A stretch of 64,000 bases of DNA from Siphonobacter curvatus (GTDB lineage: Bacteria; Bacteroidota; Bacteroidia; Cytophagales; Spirosomataceae), in assembly GCF_002943425.1 (NCBI RefSeq), contig NZ_PTRA01000001.1:496001-560000 (forward strand), read 5' to 3'. Shown here piece after piece: positions 1 to 7,044 of this stretch. A program made the position numbers and the translations under genes. Positions within the stretch are counted from its first letter, which is position 1, and every line of letters starts with the position of its first letter. The notes under the pieces were generated by a model, which saw only the letters and a list, made by a program, of their open reading frames with translations, was not told where the DNA came from and did no database searches.

Positions 1-623
1 AAGCGGAGGCCTTTGAAGCACAAGTTGCCTACGATGGATTAATTGGTCAGAAAATGGCCTTGAACGATTCCTTTGATGTGATTATTCTGGACGTCAATTT
101 GCCTTACGTGAATGGCTTTGACTTAGTCAAGAAAATCCGAAACGAAGGAATCAATACTCCCGTGCTCATGCTGACGGCACTGGGCGAGCTGGAGGACAAA
201 GTCACCGGCCTCGATTCAGGAGCGGATGATTATCTGGTGAAACCCTTTGAATTCCGGGAATTACTGGCTCGTCTGCGTTCGCTGCATCGTCGTAGTCAGG
301 CAGGCCCGATGACGCAACACGTACTGCAGGTAGCGGATCTGGAGCTAGATCTAGAAGAAAAGGTAGCCCGCCGGGGTGGGAAGCGAATCGATCTTACTGC
401 GAAGGAATTCAGCCTGCTCGAGTACCTAATGCGAAATCGGGGACGGGTCGTTTCCCGGGTGGATATTGCCGAAAAAGTCTGGGATCTCCATTTTGATACT
501 GGTACCAATACCATTGAGGTATACATTAATTTCCTGCGTAAGAAAGTCGATAAAGACTTCTCCCAGCGGCTCATTCATACCGTCATTGGTATGGGTTACG
601 TGCTACGGGAAGAGGGTGTATAG
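1..623 (+). CDS. OmpR/PhoB-family response regulator, 5' end cut by window
   Basis: This is a two-component DNA-binding response regulator. The reading frame is open from base 3 with no stop, and the residues before the ATG at 54 continue the receiver fold, so the true start lies before the window. The phosphoacceptor Asp is in IILDVNLP (codon 90-92), followed by the conserved LMLTAL switch segment and the KPFEF lysine loop. A linker leads to a C-terminal winged-helix domain (LTAKEFSLLEYLMRNRG ... IEVYINFLRKKV) ending in the usual IHTVIGMGYVL. The histidine kinase downstream is the expected partner, although a strong hairpin lies between the two genes. Family assignment is secure; the regulon is not visible. 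Confidence 0.95.
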   Translation, partial: AEAFEAQVAYDGLIGQKMALNDSFDVIILDVNLPYVNGFDLVKKIRNEGINTPVLMLTALGELEDKVTGLDSGADDYLVKPFEFRELLARLRSLHRRSQAGPMTQHVLQVADLELDLEEKVARRGGKRIDLTAKEFSLLEYLMRNRGRVVSRVDIAEKVWDLHFDTGTNTIEVYINFLRKKVDKDFSQRLIHTVIGMGYVLREEGV

Positions 624-654
624 TGGTCTCTAAACGTGTTTATACTCTACTAGG

Positions 655-691
655 AAAGTCGTAAATCTGTTGCGTACGGATTTACGACTTT
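655..691 (+). terminator. 13-bp perfect inverted repeat between regulator and kinase genes
   Basis: AAAGTCGTAAATC (655-667) is perfectly complementary to GATTTACGACTTT (679-691) around an 11-nt loop. It lies 32 bp after the regulator stop and 33 bp before the preferred kinase start. It could be an intercistronic attenuator or mRNA-processing hairpin that lowers kinase expression relative to the regulator. No long T-run follows, so full termination is doubtful. Confidence 0.55.
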
Positions 692-723
692 CTGCCTTTA
701 GGCTCCGAGAAAGCTTTTTTCAC

Positions 724-2115
724 ATGTTGATTCGTAACAAACTCATCATCCTCTTTACGCTGCTGACCATGGGCGTACTGGGGTTATTTTCAACGTTCCT
801 GTATTCGACGTTTTCGCTGTATAGGCAGGTCATTTTCCGCACTCGCCTTACCGAAAAAGCCCAGACGGCGGCGAGTCTGCTGATTAACCGTCGCCATCAG
901 TTTGACGACTTTTTCGATCAACTCATGCAGAGCGATATGCTTACCATTGTGGATGAGCACATCATGATTTTTGACGAAAGGGGTACGATGGTGTATACCA
1001 ACCGTCGAGGGAGACCTACGCCGGGCGTACTGAATTTCATCAAAACCCTGAAAACGCCGCTACCGATATACGTTGCTTTGGATGAAAACGAAGCCGTAGG
1101 CATGGTCCACCAGGATTCGAATCGGGTATTCCGCGTGGTAGCGATGGGCTACGATCAGGTGGGCTTTACGCGTCTGATTATGCTGCGTCAGCTCATGCTC
1201 TGGGGTAATCTAGGTAGTGTGATCTTGCTGGTGGCGGTAGGGTACGTCTTTTCTCGTCGGGTTTTACGGCCCATTTCCAAAGCGATGGACGAAGTGGATA
1301 TGATTTCGGTACAGCATCTGGACCGACGGCTCGACGAGGGGAACCGTCGCGACGAAATTGCCCGACTGGCTATGACCTTTAACGAAATGCTCAATCGCCT
1401 ACAGAAGTCGTTTGAAGCCCAGCGAAGTTTCGTGTCCCATGCCTCGCACGAGCTGCGTACGCCGTTGACGAATATGCTCGGTACACTTCAGATTTCGCAC
1501 GATTACGACGAAGATCCCAAGGAACTCAAGGCCTCGATGGCCTCGACGATGGAAGAAATCCGGCAGTTAATCTCGCTGACGAATAGCTTGCTTTCCTTAG
1601 CTCGTACGGGGGAAGGGCTGGTGGGGCTGGAAGTGATTTCGGTGGATGACTGCGTAACCAATGCCCTGACGCATCTACATAACAAGTATCCCAATCGCCA
1701 GATTCGCTACGATTTTGGTCTTTTACCCGAGGATACCACCACGTTTTTTGAAACGTATGGCAATATGTCCTTACTAACCACCTGTATTCTAAATGTGATT
1801 GATAATGCCTGTAAGTATTCCGACGGACCGGTAGAAGTATTATTGAGCCAGGAAAAGATGATTATCCTTTCTGTACGGGATTACGGGCAAGGGATCAGTG
1901 AGACCGATCTGCCGCATTTGATGGAGCCCTTCTTTCGTAGTAATGAGGTCTCGAACGTTAGTGGATTTGGTATCGGGTTGGCCGTAGTACAGAAGATTAT
2001 TAGTCTGCACGGTGGTACGATTCAGTTTCAGTCGCAGGTTGGGAAGGGAACGACGGTTACGTTAAAACTCCCCACCACGTCAAGTTTGAAAACTGCCGAT
2101 GAGGAAAAGCAATAA
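724..2115 (+). CDS. Sensor histidine kinase (HAMP-HisKA-HATPase)
   Basis: This is an inner-membrane histidine kinase of about 463 aa and the likely partner of the regulator just upstream. From the ATG at 724 the order is: TM1 (about 5-27), a periplasmic sensor loop of about 130 aa, TM2 (about 158-177), HAMP, HisKA with the phosphorylated His in SHASHELRTP (about residue 242), and HATPase_c with N-box VIDNACKYS, G1 DYGQGI and G2 GFGIGLAVV. A TTG at 670 would add 18 residues, but it lies within the loop of the hairpin at 655-691. The ATG immediately before the basic-hydrophobic LIRNKLIIL segment is preferred. The sensor loop shows no domain I recognise, so the signal is unknown. Confidence 0.93.
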   Translation: MLIRNKLIILFTLLTMGVLGLFSTFLYSTFSLYRQVIFRTRLTEKAQTAASLLINRRHQFDDFFDQLMQSDMLTIVDEHIMIFDERGTMVYTNRRGRPTPGVLNFIKTLKTPLPIYVALDENEAVGMVHQDSNRVFRVVAMGYDQVGFTRLIMLRQLMLWGNLGSVILLVAVGYVFSRRVLRPISKAMDEVDMISVQHLDRRLDEGNRRDEIARLAMTFNEMLNRLQKSFEAQRSFVSHASHELRTPLTNMLGTLQISHDYDEDPKELKASMASTMEEIRQLISLTNSLLSLARTGEGLVGLEVISVDDCVTNALTHLHNKYPNRQIRYDFGLLPEDTTTFFETYGNMSLLTTCILNVIDNACKYSDGPVEVLLSQEKMIILSVRDYGQGISETDLPHLMEPFFRSNEVSNVSGFGIGLAVVQKIISLHGGTIQFQSQVGKGTTVTLKLPTTSSLKTADEEKQ

Positions 2116-2135
2116 CAGAAACGTTAAAACGCACG

Positions 2136-2173
2136 TTGAGCAAAGCCAGAGATTATACTCTGGCTTTGCTCAA
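2136..2173. terminator. Bidirectional terminator, kinase / DinB
   Basis: A 16-bp perfect stem, TTGAGCAAAGCCAGAG (2136-2151) with CTCTGGCTTTGCTCAA (2158-2173), encloses a 6-nt loop. It lies between the convergent kinase and DinB genes, 20 bp past one stop and 5 bp past the other, so it can serve both. Confidence 0.8.
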
Positions 2174-2178
2174 TAAAA

Positions 2179-2652
2179 CTAAACGAGCATTTTTTTTAGA
2201 TGAGCCATCTGGCCGCTGTGGTATGCTTCGTGGTGCAGTAAACCGTGTAATAGCGTATAGTAGTTATACCGGCGACCGGGTACGGGGTCATTAAGCTTGG
2301 GCGTATGGATACGGCTAAGCGTTTCCAGTAATTCATCTTGCGTATCCTGTAAATTTTCCAGTTTTTCCTGCCACTCTTCTTCGGTCAACTCGTTAATGAC
2401 GGGCCAGTCGGCTTCGGAGTTAAGAATAATATCGTAAGTAACCGAGTCCGTTAGTTTTTCCAAGACGAATACTCGCCAGTTCGTCAGGTGAACCACTAAT
2501 TCGGCCATGTTATGTACTTGGGGCGAGGGACGATAAACGGCCATTTCGGCGGTTACATCCGTCAAAATTTCACGGGTGCTGGGTCCGTGCCAGGCTTCTC
2601 CGTCGTAAATAGCTTGTAATAAACCAGTAATACGTTCTACTTCTACTCGCAT
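2179..2652 (-). CDS. DinB-family (DinB/YfiT-like) protein
   Basis: This small four-helix DinB-like protein is about 157 aa. The family's metal-binding histidines are visible: His in VVHLTNW in the middle, and a C-terminal HGLLHHEAYHSGQMAHLKK segment. Such proteins are putative metal-dependent transferases or hydrolases (for example thiol transferases), but the substrate here is unknown. I use the ATG at 2652 (MRVEVERI); a TTG at 2694 would add 14 residues with no domain support. It stands alone, convergent with the kinase gene and sharing its terminator. Confidence 0.85.
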   Translation of the reverse strand: MRVEVERITGLLQAIYDGEAWHGPSTREILTDVTAEMAVYRPSPQVHNMAELVVHLTNWRVFVLEKLTDSVTYDIILNSEADWPVINELTEEEWQEKLENLQDTQDELLETLSRIHTPKLNDPVPGRRYNYYTLLHGLLHHEAYHSGQMAHLKKMLV

Positions 2653-2844
2653 GATGAATGGGGCGTTTGTCGTAAGGCTATAATACGGCAACAATAGGAT
2701 GGAAAATGAAGAAAAATACCCAGGCGTCGTCGATTCTTCTCAAAAAAGACCGTTTTTTGAGTTTAGTTTGTCGATGCGGGCTGGGCAGTACTAGAGAAAT
2801 CGTTGATTAGGGAAAAAGCTGATCCTGAGAGGCTCGGGGAACTC

Positions 2845-4101
2845 ATGAATGACAATTTGAATAAAAATAGTATGCGTGTGAATAACCGTAGAAATTTCCT
2901 CAAAAAATCTGTGCTAGGCGTCGTGGGTTCGGTATTGAGTAGTGAAATAGTATATGCACTGCCTAAGGGTTACGTACCGCTTGGAATACATCCATTGGAT
3001 AATGACAAGGAAGCCCTGAAAGGGAAAAGTCCGGAAATGGTGGTGCTCAATGACCGCCCCTGGAATGTAGAAGCTCCGGCTCATTTACTCGATGATGCCG
3101 TAACGCCCGCCGAGAAGATGTTTATTCGCAATAATGGCATCGTTCCTGAAACCATCGATAGTAAAAACTGGACGCTCACCATCAAGGGGGAATCGGTAAA
3201 GTCTACGAAAACGTACACGCTCGAAGAGCTGAAGAAACGCTTTAAAGTCCATACCTATCAACTCACGCTTGAATGTGGGGGAAATGGTCGGGCCGGATAC
3301 TTTCCCAGCACCTCGGGAAATCAGTGGACGCAGGGCGGAATCAGTTGTGCGGAATGGACGGGTGTACGGCTAAAAGATATACTGGCCGATGCGGGTATTA
3401 AAGACGATGCCGTCTATATCGGTTACTACGGAAAAGATATTCACCCCAGTCGGGAGCCGGGTAAAGTCGTTATCTCGCGGGGTGTACCGATCAAAAAAGC
3501 CCTGGAAGACGAAACGCTGATTGCCTGGGCCATGAATGGAAAGGATATTCCCGTCGTGCATGGTTATCCCTTGCGATTGGTCATCGGTGGCTGGCCCGCG
3601 TCCGTATCCGGCAAATGGCTGCATACGATTGCGGTTCGGAATAAAGTACACGATGGTCCTAAAATGACGGGCAAGAGCTATAAGGTTCCCATTGAACCGG
3701 TGGAGCCCGGGGTTGATCCGCCGGAAGATCACTTTCGTATCATCGAATCAATGCCGGTGAAATCGCTCATTACCTATCCCCAAACCGGAGCGATGCTGGA
3801 GCAGGGAAAAACGCTGCAACTGCGAGGCCATGCCTGGGCGGGTGATCTGGAAGTGAAAAACCTGGAAGTGTCGACTGACTTTGGAGCTACCTGGCAAAAA
3901 GCTCAGCTACAGGCTCCGAAAAACCGTCTGGCTTGGCAACACTGGACCGCTGACGTACAATTTCCCCGAAAAGGTTATTACGAAGTCTGGGCCCGGGCAA
4001 CGGACTCGCAGGGCGTGAGTCAGCCAATGGTCATGCCCCAGTGGAATCCCGAAGGATACATCAATAACTCCTGCCACCGGATTGCGGTAAAGATTGTTTA
4101 A
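2845..4101 (+). CDS. Sulfite oxidase/dehydrogenase-like molybdopterin enzyme (SorA-type), Tat-exported
   Basis: This is a periplasmic molybdopterin oxidoreductase of about 418 aa. The N-terminus carries a twin-arginine signal (NNRRNFLKK plus a hydrophobic stretch). The sulfite-oxidase-fold domain has the Mo-ligand Cys in LTLECGGNGR (about residue 144), the helix motif WTGVRLKDIL and the DETLIAWAMNG ... YPLRLVIGG core. An Ig-like Mo-co dimerisation domain follows from about residue 290. The next gene, 36 bp on, encodes a small cytochrome c, matching the SorA-SorB arrangement of sulfite dehydrogenases that pass electrons from sulfite to cytochrome c. ATGs at 2845 and 2872 both keep the Tat signal; the TTG at 2803 is less likely. 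Sulfite as substrate is inferred from family; other sulfur or nitrogen oxoanions are possible. Confidence 0.85.
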   Translation: MNDNLNKNSMRVNNRRNFLKKSVLGVVGSVLSSEIVYALPKGYVPLGIHPLDNDKEALKGKSPEMVVLNDRPWNVEAPAHLLDDAVTPAEKMFIRNNGIVPETIDSKNWTLTIKGESVKSTKTYTLEELKKRFKVHTYQLTLECGGNGRAGYFPSTSGNQWTQGGISCAEWTGVRLKDILADAGIKDDAVYIGYYGKDIHPSREPGKVVISRGVPIKKALEDETLIAWAMNGKDIPVVHGYPLRLVIGGWPASVSGKWLHTIAVRNKVHDGPKMTGKSYKVPIEPVEPGVDPPEDHFRIIESMPVKSLITYPQTGAMLEQGKTLQLRGHAWAGDLEVKNLEVSTDFGATWQKAQLQAPKNRLAWQHWTADVQFPRKGYYEVWARATDSQGVSQPMVMPQWNPEGYINNSCHRIAVKIV

Positions 4102-4137
4102 CCCCAGTCTACTGGGAATGTTGAAAGACTTGTGCCT

Positions 4138-4530
4138 ATGAAATACCTGCTCATTCTGTCCGCATTTATGTTGCTGGGGAGCGTAGCTTTTACGACTCGG
4201 ACTCCGGCGGAGGCTACTGCAAGCCGGATTTGGGCGGATTCTGTGAAGAAGGATCCGGAAACGGGGCTGGCCGTTGACTCAAATCTGCCGCTGATTAAAG
4301 CTCATTGTACCGCCTGCCATTCGAGTAAGTTAATTACGCAGAATAAGTTTACCCGCACGGGCTGGGTAGATAAAATTCGCTGGATGCAGAAGTACCATAA
4401 ACTCTGGAATCTGGGACCCTCGGAAGTGGCCGTACTGGATTACCTGGAAAAGTATTACGGCCCTTCCAAACAAACCTTCGATGGAAGAAGGAAGCCGCTG
4501 GAGAAACCGAGTTGGTATAAGTTGAGGTGA
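4138..4530 (+). CDS. Small monoheme c-type cytochrome (SorB-like)
   Basis: This is an exported cytochrome of about 130 aa. A hydrophobic signal segment at residues 2-20 is followed by a single heme c site CTACH (residues 57-61). An aromatic-rich tail (WVDKIRWMQKYHKLW) ends in a helix typical of such domains. Its position directly behind the Mo enzyme makes it the probable electron acceptor of that enzyme. Start is the ATG at 4138; the GTG at 4132 adds only two residues. I see no clear methionine ligand placement beyond Met in RWMQK, so the sixth ligand is uncertain. Confidence 0.82.
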   Translation: MKYLLILSAFMLLGSVAFTTRTPAEATASRIWADSVKKDPETGLAVDSNLPLIKAHCTACHSSKLITQNKFTRTGWVDKIRWMQKYHKLWNLGPSEVAVLDYLEKYYGPSKQTFDGRRKPLEKPSWYKLR

Positions 4531-4944
4531 GTGAGTTTTCAGTTTTGGTAGGATAAAACCCGGTAAAGTTAGCGGGACGGGTTGTCCGTAGTATTCACTA
4601 CGGATACGGGGTTGGCGGGTCTGAATTCAAGAAGCGGCTCTTTCAGATTTGCAATCCGAAAGCGATCTGAGAGGGATTTATAATTCCGTGCCTTTTCAAT
4701 GTACCGCAAGCAAATCTCAGATTGTAACCTACAACAGCGAACATTGCTTAGCCAGTATGCTTATTCGTAACTTTCTTTGAAGGCGTTACTTTAGTCTCAC
4801 AAGCAGCGAGACTCACGGAGTATTGGATACCGTGAGTCTCGTAGATAACTTTCCGAAAGTGGCCTGAGAAAGGTCAGAAAAAACGTTCTTATCGATACGT
4901 GAGCCTCGGGTTCTCGGGTTAAGTAGTCTTTTAAGCCAAAGCCC
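4531..4944. other. Noncoding 414-bp intergenic region with short palindromes
   Basis: No gene is seen here. The stretch holds four near-palindromes: CCGTAGTATTCACTACGG (4586-4603), CAGATTTGCAATCCG (4644-4658), GGGATTTATAATTCCG (4673-4688) and CAAATCTCAGATTG (4711-4724). A 12-bp perfect hairpin follows at 4807-4841. The pattern resembles decayed dispersed repeats rather than promoter DNA. Both flanking genes end here (they are convergent), so no promoter is needed. Confidence 0.6.
4807..4841. repeat. 12-bp perfect hairpin
   Basis: CGAGACTCACGG (4807-4818) pairs perfectly with CCGTGAGTCTCG (4830-4841) around an 11-nt loop. It sits about 100 bp beyond the YceI stop codon. There is no T-run on either side, so it may be a weak terminator or part of a mobile repeat. 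Confidence 0.5.
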
Positions 4945-5481
4945 TTATTTCTTCTGCAACACAAACTGGTTTTTCACGTCAATGACCTCGGCAATTTTAG
5001 CAAAGACTAGTTTAGGTACTTCAATCTTGTGATCGACCAGAGCGACCTGTAAATCCGATTGCAGCGTGATCTTGTCCCCCTGTACGGTAATTTTGCCCTT
5101 CATCGTACGGTCCTGCTTTACGCCGTGGATATCCAAGCTACCAGGAGCCGAAACGTCGTACGTTCCGGGTTTTGTCAGGTCGGGTAAATTCTGAATTTTT
5201 CCCCGAAACAGGCCATACGGATACTTTTCCGATTCCAGGTAGTTTTCATTGAAATGTTCCTGCATCAGTTTATTCGGAAAATTAAAATCCGTGATGGCCA
5301 TGCGTACCACTATTTCGCCCGTCTGACTATTTAGCACAACGCCCACTTTCTTGTTAACGGCAGAAATATCCTCCACGGGAGTTTTGGAAAAGAAACGGGT
5401 TTCGCCCGTCTGCGTCAGGAAAAGCTGAGCATGAGCGGAAAAAGACAGAGCAAATGCCAACAGAAATGAAAGTATTTTCAT
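4945..5481 (-). CDS. YceI-family periplasmic protein
   Basis: This is a 178-aa exported lipocalin-like protein. The signal peptide (about residues 1-18) ends at AHAQ. The body shows the YceI pattern: alternating strands, FNFPNKLMQEHFNENYLESEKYP followed by LFRGKI, a DIHGVKQDRTMKGKI segment and a final basic tail. YceI proteins bind long isoprenoid-type lipids and occur beside redox and quinone-linked genes. It is the last gene of a three-gene minus-strand operon behind the DUF5777 barrel (27 bp gap) and the Rieske protein, so a role in lipid or quinone handling for that set is plausible but inferred. Confidence 0.85.
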   Translation of the reverse strand: MKILSFLLAFALSFSAHAQLFLTQTGETRFFSKTPVEDISAVNKKVGVVLNSQTGEIVVRMAITDFNFPNKLMQEHFNENYLESEKYPYGLFRGKIQNLPDLTKPGTYDVSAPGSLDIHGVKQDRTMKGKITVQGDKITLQSDLQVALVDHKIEVPKLVFAKIAEVIDVKNQFVLQKK

Positions 5482-5508
5482 GGTCTGGATAAGGATTTAG
5501 GTGAGCAA

Positions 5509-6423
5509 TTACCAGTCTTTTTTCGTCTTCCGATCGAAGCTAAAGGTGCGGGAAATGTTAAAGCCGTAATGAATATCTCCTTTGAAGAAATTGCCCGTAG
5601 CCTGACTCAGGAATTGCTTCTCGATCATGCCCTGCGAGTTGGTGAAGTGTAATTGAAAGACGTGACCGCCCGTTTCAATGTCAACGCCTACAGCAACGGC
5701 ATTGTACGATTTAACGCCACCGGGAGCGGTTAGTTGGTCGCTTTCACTGAGGAAACGGGCGTAGTACTCGGCATTGATCGATACACGTTTGCTGATTTTA
5801 AACCGTCCGCCAATGCCCACGGCTGGAATCGCTTTGGGACCTTGTTCGGGCTTCGCCAGGGTGAGAAGCGTGGGCATGAGTTGCAGCGAAAAACGATCGC
5901 TGAATTTGCGGGCAATCAAGGCCTGGAACGTCCAGTTCTGGCGTTCGCCATTGTTGTAATACAGGGTGCTGCTGGCGTTACTACGCGTAGGTTCGGTAAC
6001 GATGGCATCCGAAGCAAACAACGTAACGCTCAGCAGTGAGCCTTGTGTACTCTGGCGAAGCAAACGGTATTTCAGGTACAAATCGACGGTTTTCTGAATA
6101 TTACTGCGACCTACGCCGGCTGTCAGTCGATCCGTAATGCCGTATTCGAGGCCGAGACGGATCGAAGCTTCATCCAGGCCGTAGAAATTATCAACACCCG
6201 AATTAAGTCGACCAAAACGGTGTGAAATTAGGAAATCAAGGTGTTTACCCTTGACGGTCTCGACCGTATGACCATTAATGAGACGAGTACCTTTGAACGT
6301 TGCTGAAGTAAACGTTTTGGATGTGGGCTGATCCAGCGATTTGAGCAGATCATCGTCCTGAGCACGTGCCGTCTGACTCAGGCATACGAATGCTAGAAGG
6401 AAGAAAAGAACAGAGTTTTTCAT
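5509..6423 (-). CDS. DUF5777-family outer-membrane beta-barrel protein
   Basis: This is a 304-aa exported protein with a cleavable signal (LAFVCLSQTARAQ). It consists mainly of amphipathic beta strands (FLISHRFGRLN, RLGLEYGITDRLTAGVGRS, LYLKYRLL, FQALIARKFSDRFSLQLMP, INAEYYARFLSES) and ends in YGFNISRTFSF ... W, consistent with an outer-membrane barrel. Strand spacing and the early GLDEASIRLGLEYG segment fit DUF5777. It lies between the Rieske and YceI genes with short gaps (35 and 27 bp). Start is the ATG at 6423; a TTG at 6429 adds two residues. Function is unknown. Confidence 0.82.
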   Translation of the reverse strand: MKNSVLFFLLAFVCLSQTARAQDDDLLKSLDQPTSKTFTSATFKGTRLINGHTVETVKGKHLDFLISHRFGRLNSGVDNFYGLDEASIRLGLEYGITDRLTAGVGRSNIQKTVDLYLKYRLLRQSTQGSLLSVTLFASDAIVTEPTRSNASSTLYYNNGERQNWTFQALIARKFSDRFSLQLMPTLLTLAKPEQGPKAIPAVGIGGRFKISKRVSINAEYYARFLSESDQLTAPGGVKSYNAVAVGVDIETGGHVFQLHFTNSQGMIEKQFLSQATGNFFKGDIHYGFNISRTFSFDRKTKKDW

Positions 6424-6458
6424 ACACAAAAACGGGTGAAGAGCGGAACAAAAAACGA

Positions 6459-6905
6459 CTATTCAAAAACGCGAAGCGTCGTGCCAGTGAGTTCAGTTTT
6501 ATACTGTTTGAGAGCGGCATTCGCAGGGCCCTGTACCACCGAACCCGTGGTGCTGAAGCGGGAACCGTGAGCAGGACAATACAAGTCATTTGTTCCGGTT
6601 CGGTACTCCACCGACACGCCCTGATGCGTACAGGCCTGAGACACGGCGATGTACGTGCCCGCATTGGTACGAGCTACGATGATGCCGTTGGTATACACGT
6701 AACCGCCGTTAATAGCTAGTTTGGAATACGTTGCATTCGTCAGGTCAAGGGAGAGGTTGACGCCGCCAGTACCGCCGTTGCCGGATCCGGGATCTACGGG
6801 ATCATCCTTCTCATTTTTACAGCCCGAAAGGCATTGTTGCAGAATAATCGCACCGATACCGGTACCTACCATACTCATAAATTGTTTGCGGTCCATCGTC
6901 GCCAT
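6459..6905 (-). CDS. Rieske [2Fe-2S] lipoprotein/anchored protein
   Basis: This 148-aa protein has a hydrophobic N-terminus (MSMVGTGIGAIILQQCLSGC) that could be a lipobox or an anchor, then a Gly/Pro/Asp-rich linker and a compact Rieske domain. Cluster ligands are complete: C92-T-H94 in ACTHQG and C110-P-A-H113 in YCPAHGSRF. The size and absence of other domains point to an electron-transfer protein rather than an oxygenase. It heads the operon with the DUF5777 barrel and YceI. The ATG at 6905 is preferred over a TTG at 6929. Confidence 0.9.
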   Translation of the reverse strand: MATMDRKQFMSMVGTGIGAIILQQCLSGCKNEKDDPVDPGSGNGGTGGVNLSLDLTNATYSKLAINGGYVYTNGIIVARTNAGTYIAVSQACTHQGVSVEYRTGTNDLYCPAHGSRFSTTGSVVQGPANAALKQYKTELTGTTLRVFE

Positions 6906-7044
6906 GTCGTTTATAGTTATAGGGTTCAAAAAGGGTAATACGTTTCGGAGCAGCCTTTCAGCTACGAGTCATTACGGCAAACGCCAACGCGGCGTTGCAA
7001 GCAAGAAGGAAATGGACGGTTAGCAGTTAGTAATGTTCTGTGTA

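Noticed and set aside
670-723. 18-residue N-terminal extension of the histidine kinase from TTG
   Set aside because: The TTG lies in the loop of a perfect hairpin, and the ATG at 724 directly precedes the membrane segment.
4531-4944. Possible remnant of a protein-coding transposase
   Set aside because: All frames contain frequent stops and no transposase motif is visible; only short palindromes are supported.
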